NCBI RefSeq assembly: GCF_014698145.1
Contig: NZ_JACJSM010000021.1
Span: 1 to 64,000, forward strand
DNA length: 64,000 nucleotides
From: Oscillatoria sp. FACHB-1406
Lineage (GTDB): Bacteria > Cyanobacteriota > Cyanobacteriia > Cyanobacteriales > Spirulinaceae
Reading direction: 5' to 3'
Of the stretch, positions 7,666 through 17,925 are shown piece by piece. A program made the translations under genes and the position numbers. How positions within the stretch are numbered: the first letter of the stretch is position 1; each line of letters starts with the position of its first letter. The notes beneath the pieces were generated by a model that was not told the DNA's origin, searched no databases, and worked only from the letters and a program-made list of their open reading frames with translations.

Positions 7666-9495
7666 CTAGCCACTTTCAACATGGCTTTGATTGCGTCCTA
7701 GTTTCTTTGCTTGATACAGGGCTGCATCCGCTCGACAAACTAAATTTTCGGGTTGGTTTTCTGGAGTCGGAATTATTGCTGCTATGCCTAAACTTAAGGT
7801 GACATAGGGACTCACTTCAGATTGAGGATGAGGAATTTTTAAAGATAGCACTGCTGTTCGTAGTAATTCTGATAATAAAAAAGCACCAGCTAAGGAGGTA
7901 TTGGGTAAAATCACTACAAACTCTTCCCCCCCGTAACGAGCGACTAGAGCATCAGCTTGTTTGGGAACTTTTTCAATTGCTTGTGCCACTCTAAACAAAC
8001 ACTCATCTCCCCCTTGATGTCCGTAGTTATCGTTGTAGGATTTAAAATAATCAATATCAATCATAATTGCAGCAATAAACTTTTGTGACTTGATGTGTCG
8101 GTTCCATTCTTTTTTAATTAATTCATCAAAATAGCGGCGATTTGGGATTTGAGTAAGCTCATCTAAAATTGCAAGTTTCAATAACTTTTGGTTGGCTTTT
8201 TGCAGGGCTTCAGTCCGTTCTTCTACGCGCACTTCCAGTTCGGCAAACAAAGTTTTCAGTTGGGCTGCCATTTGATTGAACGATCTCGCTAATTCTTCAA
8301 GTTCGTATATACCTTCTACCTTAACGCTGCGATCGAGTTCTCCCCTCGCAATCGCAACGCTTGCCTGCTGCAATTTGAGAATGGGACGGGCAATCCAACG
8401 TGAAGTATAAATTCCTAAAATTGTGGCGATTGCTAGGGCTGCAAAACAGAGTAAAATAGTCGTGCGAGTATTGGCATTAATTTGTGCCATAAAATCAGAT
8501 TCTGGAATAATAACTAAGACCAACCAATCTAATCCGTGTCGATCTTTCCAAGGATTGACCGAAGTGTAGTAGCGAGCATTTCCCACCTGCATTTCAAAAG
8601 ACTGTTGAGTTTTAATCGATTGCCAATTCCCAAACTTTTTTTTAAAAATAGCGGCAATCGAGCGAAGCAGGGGATCGCTGCTATCAGCCACATTCAAACG
8701 CTTTGCGGTATTATTTATTATCGTGAAAGGAGGTTCTAGACTGGAACTCGCCACAATATTGCAATCTCTTTCTAAAATCAGAATTTTTCCCGTCTGACTT
8801 GCTTTTAACTGCTGTAACAACTTACTGATATTAGAGAGCAAAAAATCGGAACCCATTACCGCAATTAATTGCTGACGTTCGTCATAGACGGGGAGCGATG
8901 CGCTAATAGAAATATATTCAGGCGAACCGTCCCAGTTGTAGATTTTACTCCAGGTGAATTTGCCTACTTTCACTGCTCTGATATACCAATCTTCGGACAG
9001 AGGTTGATACTTGCCCTTATAAATTAGTTGCTGTCGATTTCCTTCCTCATCTGTTGCATAACTGTAGTTTTGATAACTGGTTCGTGGAGATACCTCGTCA
9101 ATTGTCGTTTTGCCTCCATCTACCCAGCGTCCCGCTCCTGTATATTCTCCTGTCGGTAAGGCATAAAAAATATAGCTAAAGTTTTTGTATGTCTGCATTT
9201 GTTTCCATAAATAACGTCCTGTTACTTCCGAATCGCGCAGGTTAAGAATCCGATTTTTGACTGCATCGGCATTAATTTGATTAAGCTGTTGGGGAACTGC
9301 TAAGTAGGAATCTAAATGCTGCTGGATTCTAGCGTCAATCTCGCTTATTACCTGATTTGCGAGCCGATCGATCGCCTCTTGTCCATTGCGGAAGGAGAGA
9401 TAGCTTACTAGCCCAACTGCGGCAAAAGTTTGCAGAAAAAATGGTACAATTAGTACGATTTGAAGGGGAAAGCTGATTTTTTTTGATAAAGGCAT
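7666..9495 (-). CDS. Cache-HAMP-GGDEF diguanylate cyclase
   Basis: A protein of 609 aa. The first transmembrane helix is near residues 10-30, an extracytoplasmic dCache-type sensor spans about 35-340, the second helix (TILLCFAALAIATILGIY) is near 345-365, then HAMP (about 366-420), a short coiled coil, and GGDEF (about 445-605). The active site is intact (RYGGEEF near 518-524), so synthesis of c-di-GMP from GTP is expected. The inhibitory RxxD site that normally precedes GGEEF is absent (QADA at that position), so feedback inhibition is not predicted. It lies 97 bases upstream of the GAF kinase-like gene and 271 bases downstream of the small kinase, so co-transcription with the latter is uncertain. 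Confidence 0.92.
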   Translation of the reverse strand: MPLSKKISFPLQIVLIVPFFLQTFAAVGLVSYLSFRNGQEAIDRLANQVISEIDARIQQHLDSYLAVPQQLNQINADAVKNRILNLRDSEVTGRYLWKQMQTYKNFSYIFYALPTGEYTGAGRWVDGGKTTIDEVSPRTSYQNYSYATDEEGNRQQLIYKGKYQPLSEDWYIRAVKVGKFTWSKIYNWDGSPEYISISASLPVYDERQQLIAVMGSDFLLSNISKLLQQLKASQTGKILILERDCNIVASSSLEPPFTIINNTAKRLNVADSSDPLLRSIAAIFKKKFGNWQSIKTQQSFEMQVGNARYYTSVNPWKDRHGLDWLVLVIIPESDFMAQINANTRTTILLCFAALAIATILGIYTSRWIARPILKLQQASVAIARGELDRSVKVEGIYELEELARSFNQMAAQLKTLFAELEVRVEERTEALQKANQKLLKLAILDELTQIPNRRYFDELIKKEWNRHIKSQKFIAAIMIDIDYFKSYNDNYGHQGGDECLFRVAQAIEKVPKQADALVARYGGEEFVVILPNTSLAGAFLLSELLRTAVLSLKIPHPQSEVSPYVTLSLGIAAIIPTPENQPENLVCRADAALYQAKKLGRNQSHVESG

Positions 9496-9766
9496 TGCAA
9501 ATTATTTTTAGCGAGTTTAAAAAATATAAAAATATTATTTTTAATGTTTTTTTGTCGAAAAAAAGGGGGCTAAAATGCGCGATCGTACTGATTCTGGAAT
9601 TCCTGAACCCTTGTCAGTAATTACCAATCTTTCAGCCACGCTCTGGCTTTGATTGTTTACATAGATCCAAAATCGACAGTCTATAGATTATAGTCTATAA
9701 AAATACCAAGACGTTTATGAGAGATTGTCATTGCCCTCGAATCGAGCCGTCGTTAGATGACGAACT

Positions 9767-10864
9767 TTATTTTTTCATTGGCAATAGTATAATAAATTCC
9801 GTACCTTGACCCAAGGTGGAATTGACTTCAATCGAACCTTGATGTTTTTCTACAATAATTTGCCGTGCGATCGCCAATCCTAAACCCGTCCCTTTTCCTA
9901 CTGCTTTGGTGGTAAATAAGTGGTCGAAAATATTCTGTTTTATCTCCTCATTCATCCCTATCCCATTATCAGCAATGACAATTTCAACTTGACAATTCTG
10001 GATAAAAGTGGTAACTGTAATTCGGTAACAATTGGCTTTATTCTTCTTGTAACTGCATCCGTTTTTTGATTCTTCTAAGGCATCAATTGCATTCGCAAGA
10101 ATATTCATAAATACCTGGTTAAGCTGTCCGGGAAAACATTCAATCTTAGGTACATTTCCATAGTTGGTAACGACTTCAATAGCGGGACGAGTTTCGTTCG
10201 CTTTGAGACGATGTTTGAGAATTAACAGAGTGCTATCAATGCCTTCGTGGATATTAAAAGGTACTTTGTAATCTCGATCGGCTCTTGAGAATGTTCGGAG
10301 TGAAGTGCTGATACTGCGGAGGCGATCGCAGCCCAACTGCAAAGAGGTAAACATCTTAGGTAAATCCTCCAGCAGATAATCCAGATCCACCGCCTCAGCG
10401 TGCGCCACAATTGCTTCACCTGGATCGGGAAGAGCTTGACGATACAGCCTCAGATGATGAGCCAAATCCTCAAATTCCTGTTTAGCTTCGTTGAGATTAC
10501 CTGCAATAAAACCCACTGGATTATTGATTTCATGAGCTATCCCCGCTACAAGATTCCCCAGAGCCGACATTTTTTCGTTTTGAACCAACTGCAACTGCAT
10601 CTGTTGTAGTTGGTTCAAAGCTTGCTGCAACTCTTCAGTCCGCTGTTCGACCCGCCGTTCTAACGCTTCATTGAGATTCGCAAGCTGTTGTTGAGATTGT
10701 TTGACTTCCTCAAACAGTTGTTGCAACAGCGTTTCCCGGCGTTGATTGGTTTCATCCAATTCCAGCAAATGAGCCGATGCCCGTTTTAGTTTCTGCCACA
10801 AAACCCGATTTTCCTTCTCCAATGCCTGGATTTTAGAGCGATCGCTAGTTGCTTCTATTTCCAT
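9767..10864 (-). CDS. Histidine kinase with N-terminal coiled coil, coupled to the FIST gene
   Basis: A protein of 365 aa without transmembrane segments. Residues about 1-95 form a Gln/Leu/Glu-rich coiled coil; the dimerisation domain has an intact H-box [13 protein letters not shown] with acceptor His at about 111; the HATPase domain has the N-box ([15 protein letters not shown]), IADNGIGM and [11 protein letters not shown]. No sensor domain is present: sensing is probably supplied by the FIST protein, whose stop codon overlaps this ATG by one base (TAATG). The kinase module is very similar to that at the C-terminus of the neighbouring 1934-aa multi-kinase. No receiver-domain partner is nearby. 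Confidence 0.9.
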   Translation of the reverse strand: MEIEATSDRSKIQALEKENRVLWQKLKRASAHLLELDETNQRRETLLQQLFEEVKQSQQQLANLNEALERRVEQRTEELQQALNQLQQMQLQLVQNEKMSALGNLVAGIAHEINNPVGFIAGNLNEAKQEFEDLAHHLRLYRQALPDPGEAIVAHAEAVDLDYLLEDLPKMFTSLQLGCDRLRSISTSLRTFSRADRDYKVPFNIHEGIDSTLLILKHRLKANETRPAIEVVTNYGNVPKIECFPGQLNQVFMNILANAIDALEESKNGCSYKKNKANCYRITVTTFIQNCQVEIVIADNGIGMNEEIKQNIFDHLFTTKAVGKGTGLGLAIARQIIVEKHQGSIEVNSTLGQGTEFIILLPMKK

Positions 10865-12018
10865 TACTTTGTTCCTAAAAGGAGTGTCACAAACGTTTGA
10901 TTATGAAACTGGCTTTCTCCAGGAATTTCAAACGGAGAAATTTCTCCATAAGTGTAGAAACCGCAGCTTGGGATCGGCATTGCCAGGAGATCGCGGATGA
11001 TGGCATATTCCCGATCTGTTTTAGGTCCTAAAAGTCGTCGCCGCACGGTACAAGAGAACAGCAGTGCGGCAGCCGGAGTGTTGCCCGGATAAGCAGCTAA
11101 GGCTTGCTGGCTGGAAAGTTTTGCCGCAGTCAGAATATCATTGCGATTGGTTTGGGCAATCTGAACGATCGCCCCTTCTGGAATATCCCCATAGAACACC
11201 AGTTTGCCAGAGGCTAAATCTGATTCCTTGCTGGGCAGTCGCAGGCTGAAATGCTGCTGGTTCGGCTCAAAAACGGCCAGTCCAATATCAAGGTCTACCA
11301 GCAAATTTCCCAAATAGTGTCGATAAAAGTCATAGGCAGATTGACCGTCGATTTCATAAACTGTATTCTTATCGACTTTAGTAACTCTGCCCTTTTTACC
11401 AACAGCACACGAACCGCTGGAAACGCCGCAGGAAACCAGCAAATCTCCTGCAAACAGCAGCACAGGTGCGGCATTGCTCAACACTTCTGTTTGAAAAAAC
11501 TGAAACGTTTGTTGGAAGCGATACTGATCTGCGGTCAAGCCACCGACGATCGGCACCTGCAATCCGAGCGCTTGTTTTAAGCCCTGTAACACCCCCTCGG
11601 CTCGGGTTGTTAGACTTTCAGACAGGGCAATGCACAGTTTGGGTGGCTCGGTCAGATCCGTCGTTGCTTGGGCAATCGCTTGCTGGGCTGCGGCTACCGG
11701 ATCTTGCGACACACCGCGCCCCACGCCTGCCCTAATTTCGATCGTGTCGGAACTAAACAGCATCAGCGTCAGAGAATCTTCTTGAAATCCCAATACTGAG
11801 GAAAGTTCTCCATCGGTAGTGCCGCCAATCAATTCAATTCCAGCAAAGCACTGCTGGATTTGTTGCAGGATTGGGGCATGGTCAAAATGAATTGCTGCAA
11901 ACAAGATCCCTGCCTTGGGGACTGTACCTGCTAGGGCATCAAGACATTGCTCTAGAACTTCGGCGATCGCAGATTGTGAATCTGGATCGCAGCTATGACC
12001 GACGACAACATTCAACAT
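10864..12018 (-). CDS. FIST-domain sensor protein
   Basis: A protein of 384 aa with FIST_N (about 25-220; GIELIGGTTDGELSS is typical) and FIST_C (about 225-365; YDFYRHYLG, then PIPSCGFYTYGEISP near the end). FIST is a proposed small-ligand sensor domain found with histidine kinases, cyclases and chemoreceptors; amino-acid ligands have been suggested for the family. The protein is soluble and has no output domain. Output is probably through the histidine kinase whose ATG overlaps its stop. It begins 37 bases downstream of the 1934-aa multi-kinase, so the three genes are likely co-transcribed. Ligand unknown. Confidence 0.9.
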   Translation of the reverse strand: MLNVVVGHSCDPDSQSAIAEVLEQCLDALAGTVPKAGILFAAIHFDHAPILQQIQQCFAGIELIGGTTDGELSSVLGFQEDSLTLMLFSSDTIEIRAGVGRGVSQDPVAAAQQAIAQATTDLTEPPKLCIALSESLTTRAEGVLQGLKQALGLQVPIVGGLTADQYRFQQTFQFFQTEVLSNAAPVLLFAGDLLVSCGVSSGSCAVGKKGRVTKVDKNTVYEIDGQSAYDFYRHYLGNLLVDLDIGLAVFEPNQQHFSLRLPSKESDLASGKLVFYGDIPEGAIVQIAQTNRNDILTAAKLSSQQALAAYPGNTPAAALLFSCTVRRRLLGPKTDREYAIIRDLLAMPIPSCGFYTYGEISPFEIPGESQFHNQTFVTLLLGTK

Positions 12019-12055
12019 AAATTACTTCTCCTTTCTTTTAATTGCTTACGGTTAA

Positions 12056-15000
12056 TCATCCCTGAATTGGTAGCAACAGTTTAAAAACCGTTTCTTCACC
12101 TGGTTGAGAGGAAAAGGTAATGCTTCCCCCATGTTTTTCGACGACAATTTGACGCGCGATCGCCAATCCCAAGCCTGTTCCTTTCCCGACAGCTTTTGTG
12201 GTAAATAAATGCTCGAAAACTTTCTGTTGAATCTCCTCACTCATCCCTATCCCGTTATCAGCAATAGTAATTTCTACTTGGCGATCGTCCCCTGAAGTTT
12301 GAATGATAATTTGGTTAGGATTGGCTTTGATATCGGCAAAACTTCGTCCGATATTAGATTCATCTAAAGCATCGATCGCATTGGCAAGAATATTCATGAA
12401 GACCTGATTGAGTTGTCCGGGAAAGCATTCAATGGGAGGTAGATGATCGTATTGAGTAACGACCTCGATATCTGGACGATTTTCATTAGCTTTGAGACGA
12501 TGTTTGAGAATTAAGAGAGTGCTGTCAATTCCTTCGTGAATATTGAAGGTGACTTTGTAATCTTTATCGGCGCGGGAAAAAGTCCTTAAACTGGTACTGA
12601 TATTTTGGATGCGAGCGCATCCCAATTCGATTGAATTGAGCATTTTTGGAAAATCTGACAGCAAATAGTTAATGTCCAATTCTTCTGCTTTTTCTTCAAT
12701 TTCATAGCCGGGATGGGGGAATTTTTCGTGATAGAGTTGCAGATATTCTGTAAGGTCAGCAAAAGAGGCGATCGCTTCGTTGATATTGCCGGAAATAAAG
12801 CCAACAGGATTGTTGATTTCGTGAGCGACACCAGCGACTAGATTTCCTAATGCTGACATTTTTTCGCTCTGGACTATTTGTAATTGCGCTTGTTGTAAGT
12901 CCAGTAAAGCTGTTTCTAATTCTTGAGACTTTTGTTTTACAGCGATTTCTGCTTGTTTGCGGTTGGTAATATCTAATAACAAACCATCCCAGATAATAGT
13001 TCCATCAGTTTCTTTAATTGGATTGGATGAGGCTTGAACCCATTTTAATTTACCGGAACGAGTAATAACCCGTCCTTGATATTGCCAAGATTCTAATGTT
13101 TGAGCGGACATTGCCACAGATTCTTGAAAATAGGCAACATCTTCTGGGTGGGTTAAGGATAGTAATCTATCTGCATCGGCTTCCACTTCCTCTGGAAAAA
13201 TCTCGTAAATTCCATAGCAGCCCGGACTAACATAGTTAAATTTAGGAATGCCCTCTGGAGAGAGTTGAAATTGATAGATCATCCCCGGTGCGTTCTCAGC
13301 AAGGCGTAAAAAGCGCGCTTCGCTTGCTTGTAAATTACTGTAGAGTTGTGCATTTTCTAGAGAAATTGCCGATTGGGTACAAAGTAAGTCAATACTTTGC
13401 AAGCGATCGCTGGTAAATACCCCGCCAGTATATTGATTTTCGAGGTAAATAATCCCAACCAATTTCCCTTGATTCATGATTGGCGTGCAACAAACACTTT
13501 GGGGTTGATGGGTTAGCATATAGTGACCAATTATTCCAGAAACTTCTGTTTTTAAGCGATCGATGACAACGGTTTTTTGAGTATTTTTGACGTAATAAAT
13601 TAGAGGTTTTGGCAGGTCTGTGTAAGTCTCTAGAAGATGAGAATTAAGAACAGTTTTTATGTCATTTTCTGAGTTCTCTTGACGATCGACCGAAGTTATT
13701 GCCCTGACTTGCAAATTTCCGGCTTGGAGGAGAATCAGTGCTGATTTTTTTGCTCCCGAATTTTCTAAGAGAATGCGGGTGAGATTCGCCATCAATTCAT
13801 CGAGTTCGATGCTGCTGGAAATGGCTTGAGCGGCTTTGAGTACAGAGGCGAAATCGAGCGCATCGGAAATGCTGCTACTGCTATGAGAACTGCCAGTAGA
13901 CGTTGAAGTGACGGTAGTCGCGGCGATCGTTTCTCTGGGATTGAGGCTGAGTCGTCGCTGTTGCAGGATCGGTTGCAGCAGTTGGGGATAGCATTTTTCG
14001 AGGCGATCGGTTTTGGCTTTGGCTCCCCAGCGGGCGTAGCAGTAGTAGGCTTCTTGCATATAACCTGCTGCAACTTTTTCTTTGCCCCAATCGAGGTAAA
14101 ACTTAGCAGCGAGTTCGTTGGCTAATGCTTCTTCTTGGATGTATTCGTTTTCTTTAGCGAGTTGGATGGCGCGATCGTACCAATCCCCAGCTTTGTAATA
14201 CTTTCCTAAAACTCGGTATTTCTCGGCTTCGACTAAATCGTATTTATGTTGGTGATTCATGGGAGCGTGGTTTGCCCATTGCTGTAAAAGAGTTTGGTTT
14301 TGTTCCACCCGCTCTAATGTAGTTGATATCTCGTCTGCGCTTTGAGTCAATTTTGCTATGGAAACCAAAGAATCATACAAATAAAATGCAGGTTCGCCAA
14401 CTGTACTTGCACCTCCCATAAAATAATTTCTGCACTCAACTGCATGGTTGTTTGCTTCTTCAATTTCCCCAAATAACAAGCAAAGAATTAACTTATATAT
14501 ATAAATCATATAGAGTCCATGCCAATCATTTGCAGCGCGCAGCAGTGGCAGAAACTCTGTTTCTTGTAGAGCCGATCCAGACAAAATAGTGGGACGCTCC
14601 GCAAAGCCCAATAAATTTAAAATCATTTGCCAGTAGATCAGACAGTAATTAGCCGACCCTAATTGCTTTAGTTGCACTAAAGCATGGTAGTAAGTGCGTG
14701 TATTTTGCTCTAAGTCGGAAAGGGGTAAACCGCAATAAAAAGAATTTCGACAGAAACTTTGACCGCAATATCCGACATATTCTAGGTTGCCGATTTCTAG
14801 CCCAAGCGTGTATCCCTTCTCTAAGAAAGGTAATGTTTCTTTGATGTGATATTTGCGGTGGAGAATAAAACCACCTAACAACAAAAATACTTCAGGTTTA
14901 GTCGCTTTAGCATCAAATTTTAAAACGAGATTCAATGCTAACTGACCAAACTGTGCCGCTAAATCTATATCCTTTTGAATGTTCGAGAGAACCAGGCTGT

Positions 15001-17860
15001 AGCAAGCATAGTTAGCCGCAGAAACAGATGTATTACCGTATTGCAGAGATAATTTGACGAGCAAGGTCGTTAATAATGGATACAAAAGAGAGCCACAGGT
15101 GTAAGCTGCTGCCATGATACTACTAGCAATTTGGGTAATAGCTATTGTGTTCGCATCTGTCATTACAGGGAACTCGGCAAAATCTTCAACTTTCTGGTTT
15201 CCAATGATTGTGCTAATTTCTTGGATTGATTGCTGTACATCTTCCATAGTAGGTGCTTCGGTCATTGGTATCCCTAATTGTTGTAAGATATCCATGCCCA
15301 GCGCTAGCACTTCATCGAGTTGACTTTGGGAGGTCTTAAATTGAATCTTAATGCGATAAACATTGACCTTTTCTAGTAAGGTATGAGCCTGTTCGATGAC
15401 TGTTTCAATAAACTGTTCCATCACTGCAAAGTCACCGCACAGAAACGCAAACTCAGCCGTTAATTCGTGAAATTCCAGCGTCAGTTCGTATTGCTGCTGC
15501 CAAGCTTGCTCGCCCAGCAAAGATAGCCCAATATTGGTATATTCACGACCTGCTTGATAAGCCGTCGCACTTCTAGCTTTGCGACTGGCAATGAGATTGA
15601 GTTTAGCGAGTTCGTAGCCTTGGGTAGGCTGGGTAATCAGAGAAGTTCCGTGATTTAATTGATCGAGCAGTTCAAAAATGCGTTCTTCTCTAGCTTCTGA
15701 GGAAATTTGCTGTAACAGTAGTTGCCCGATCTGGTAATGAGTTATTTGTTTTTGTTCGTCTGGAATGAGAGAATAAGCCGCTTGTTGAACGCGATCGTGT
15801 AGGAATTTGTAAGAAACGGTCGTTTGTGCCGAGCGATCTATCGATGACGCATCTTGATAAAATTTATAAACGTCATTTTGCGGCAGGATTAAGCCTTCTA
15901 TTAAAGCCGCCCATAGTGCGGTAGAAGCCTCAATTTGGGATTGTTCGGAGACGATAGCCAGCGTGTCTAAATCGAATTGAGCACCAATACAAGCTGCCAA
16001 CTTTAGGATAGTTTGGGTAGCATTGGGCAGTTTCTGCAATTGTGCTGCCATGAATTCTACCACATCGTCGGTCAGGGCTAATGCCTGGACTTGGGTCAGA
16101 TCGCATTGCCAATAACTCAGTTCGCGATCGAATTCGATCGCGCCTTCTTGATATAACGCTTTGAGAAACTGCGTGGTAAAGAAGGGATTTCCTTGGGTTT
16201 TTCGAGCGACAATTTCGGTCAGAGGTCGAGCGATCGCGCTTTCGCAATTCAACGTATCGGCAATGAGTTGATTGGTGTCTTCCACACTTAACGCTCGCAA
16301 AGTAATTGTATTGGATATTGTGCCGGATTTAACGATTTTATCGAGCGCTAACATCAAAGGATGGGCGGGCGAGACTTCGTTGTCTCGATAAGCTCCTAAA
16401 ACTAACAAATACCTCGCATCGTTCATTAAATATTTTAATAATTCTAGCGATGCCGAATCTGCCCATTGCAAGTCATCGATAAAAAGCGTTAAAGGATGTT
16501 CCTTCTGGGCAAATACCCCAACAAACTTTTGAAAGAGTAGGTTAAAGCGATTTTGGGCAGCACTGCCGGAGAGTTCGGGAACGTCAAGCTGTTTGCCGAT
16601 GATGGTTTCTAATTCGGGAATGACATCAATAATGACTTGACCGTTTTCGCCTACTGCCTCGATAATTTTAGTTTTCCAAACCGCGAGTTGGGCATCGCTT
16701 TCTCCAAGGAGTTGCCCGATTAAATTGCGGAAGGCTTGGACAAAGGCAGAGAAAGGAATATTACGATTAAATTGGTCGAATTTGCCTTTGATAAAGTATC
16801 CCCGTTGCCGTACAATGGGTTTATGAACTTCGTTAACGACGGCAGTTTTACCGATGCCTGAAAATCCGGCAACCAGCATCAGTTCTGTATTACCCTCTGC
16901 AACACGATCGAAAGCTGCCAACAATTGTGCAATTTCCACCTCCCGTCCGTAGAGTTTTTCCGGGATAATGAAGCGATCGCAAATATCGTGTTGGGCGATC
17001 GCAAAGTTCTCAATCTTACCCGTTTCTTGAAGTTGATACAGACAAGTTTCTAAATCGTGTTTCAACCCCAAAGCACTCTGATAGCGGTTTTCTGCATTCT
17101 TCGCCATCAATTTCATGACAATGTTTGCTAACACTTGGGGAATTTTTTGTGTTTTCCCTAAGTCAGGCGGAGTTTTGGCAAGATGACAGTGGACTAACTC
17201 CATCGGGTCAGTCGCTTGAAAGGGAAGTTCTCCGGTCAGTAATTCAAATAATGTGACTCCCAAGGCGTAAAAATCACTGCGGTAGTCGATGCCTCGATTC
17301 ATCCGTCCGGTTTGTTCGGGAGAAATATAAGCAAGCGTTCCTTCAAGAACGTTAGGATTTTTAATTTCTTGGGTTTCTTTCGGTAATAATGAGGCAATAC
17401 TGAAGTCGATTAATTGAAGCTGTTTGCTGTCAGGATGAATTAGAATATTGGCGGGTTTTATGTCTTTATGGATGACTCGGTTTTGCCCCAGTCCGTGCAG
17501 AATTTCTGCTAATTGACTAGCGAGAATGAGATACTGTTCTAAGGAAATTTCGACTTGACCTTTGAGCCATTGTTCTAACGAAATATACCCTTCATCCGGC
17601 ATTACCAAGGCGTAGCCATTGCCGTAGGATTCTAAAGCTAAGGGTTTGACGATTCCTGGTAGATTGAGATTTTGCGCGATCGTATATTGATTGCGAAATT
17701 GTACTAATTCGCTAAAACTGGGGTAAGGGTTTCGCAAAAATTTCAGGATGACGGGTTTTTTATCGAATTGGCGGATTGCACGATAGACGAGGGTGCGACT
17801 CCCTTGGTAGAGATTGTCGCTGAGGAGGTAACCGTCAAGATGTAAAGTTATTGCCATCAT
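12056..17860 (-). CDS. Ser/Thr-His multi-kinase 1 (STK-AAA-GAF-PAS-HK)
   Basis: A protein of 1934 aa resembling cyanobacterial HstK-type multi-domain kinases. Ser/Thr kinase (about 8-275): candidate ATP lysine K40, catalytic loop HKDIKPAN with D133, and DFS (152-154) in place of DFG. A STAND/AAA-type ATPase follows, with Walker A GFSGIGKT at 332-339 and Walker B LTLFIDD near 457-463, then a long helical-repeat region (about 680-1330), a GAF domain (about 1385-1530), a PAS domain (about 1545-1660), and a histidine kinase with intact H-box (AHEINNP, His at about 1680) and HATPase. No membrane segments are evident. In this family the N-terminal kinase, ATPase and histidine kinase are thought to act as one signalling relay; the stimulus is unknown. 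It is the last of three tandem paralogues in transcription order. Confidence 0.92.
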   Translation of the reverse strand: MMAITLHLDGYLLSDNLYQGSRTLVYRAIRQFDKKPVILKFLRNPYPSFSELVQFRNQYTIAQNLNLPGIVKPLALESYGNGYALVMPDEGYISLEQWLKGQVEISLEQYLILASQLAEILHGLGQNRVIHKDIKPANILIHPDSKQLQLIDFSIASLLPKETQEIKNPNVLEGTLAYISPEQTGRMNRGIDYRSDFYALGVTLFELLTGELPFQATDPMELVHCHLAKTPPDLGKTQKIPQVLANIVMKLMAKNAENRYQSALGLKHDLETCLYQLQETGKIENFAIAQHDICDRFIIPEKLYGREVEIAQLLAAFDRVAEGNTELMLVAGFSGIGKTAVVNEVHKPIVRQRGYFIKGKFDQFNRNIPFSAFVQAFRNLIGQLLGESDAQLAVWKTKIIEAVGENGQVIIDVIPELETIIGKQLDVPELSGSAAQNRFNLLFQKFVGVFAQKEHPLTLFIDDLQWADSASLELLKYLMNDARYLLVLGAYRDNEVSPAHPLMLALDKIVKSGTISNTITLRALSVEDTNQLIADTLNCESAIARPLTEIVARKTQGNPFFTTQFLKALYQEGAIEFDRELSYWQCDLTQVQALALTDDVVEFMAAQLQKLPNATQTILKLAACIGAQFDLDTLAIVSEQSQIEASTALWAALIEGLILPQNDVYKFYQDASSIDRSAQTTVSYKFLHDRVQQAAYSLIPDEQKQITHYQIGQLLLQQISSEAREERIFELLDQLNHGTSLITQPTQGYELAKLNLIASRKARSATAYQAGREYTNIGLSLLGEQAWQQQYELTLEFHELTAEFAFLCGDFAVMEQFIETVIEQAHTLLEKVNVYRIKIQFKTSQSQLDEVLALGMDILQQLGIPMTEAPTMEDVQQSIQEISTIIGNQKVEDFAEFPVMTDANTIAITQIASSIMAAAYTCGSLLYPLLTTLLVKLSLQYGNTSVSAANYACYSLVLSNIQKDIDLAAQFGQLALNLVLKFDAKATKPEVFLLLGGFILHRKYHIKETLPFLEKGYTLGLEIGNLEYVGYCGQSFCRNSFYCGLPLSDLEQNTRTYYHALVQLKQLGSANYCLIYWQMILNLLGFAERPTILSGSALQETEFLPLLRAANDWHGLYMIYIYKLILCLLFGEIEEANNHAVECRNYFMGGASTVGEPAFYLYDSLVSIAKLTQSADEISTTLERVEQNQTLLQQWANHAPMNHQHKYDLVEAEKYRVLGKYYKAGDWYDRAIQLAKENEYIQEEALANELAAKFYLDWGKEKVAAGYMQEAYYCYARWGAKAKTDRLEKCYPQLLQPILQQRRLSLNPRETIAATTVTSTSTGSSHSSSSISDALDFASVLKAAQAISSSIELDELMANLTRILLENSGAKKSALILLQAGNLQVRAITSVDRQENSENDIKTVLNSHLLETYTDLPKPLIYYVKNTQKTVVIDRLKTEVSGIIGHYMLTHQPQSVCCTPIMNQGKLVGIIYLENQYTGGVFTSDRLQSIDLLCTQSAISLENAQLYSNLQASEARFLRLAENAPGMIYQFQLSPEGIPKFNYVSPGCYGIYEIFPEEVEADADRLLSLTHPEDVAYFQESVAMSAQTLESWQYQGRVITRSGKLKWVQASSNPIKETDGTIIWDGLLLDITNRKQAEIAVKQKSQELETALLDLQQAQLQIVQSEKMSALGNLVAGVAHEINNPVGFISGNINEAIASFADLTEYLQLYHEKFPHPGYEIEEKAEELDINYLLSDFPKMLNSIELGCARIQNISTSLRTFSRADKDYKVTFNIHEGIDSTLLILKHRLKANENRPDIEVVTQYDHLPPIECFPGQLNQVFMNILANAIDALDESNIGRSFADIKANPNQIIIQTSGDDRQVEITIADNGIGMSEEIQQKVFEHLFTTKAVGKGTGLGLAIARQIVVEKHGGSITFSSQPGEETVFKLLLPIQG

Positions 17861-17925
17861 AATTTTAATCTTGTCATTAGTTTTGACTGAGAGTTAAAGC
17901 GCTTTGTTGGAGTATTGGTGAGGAT

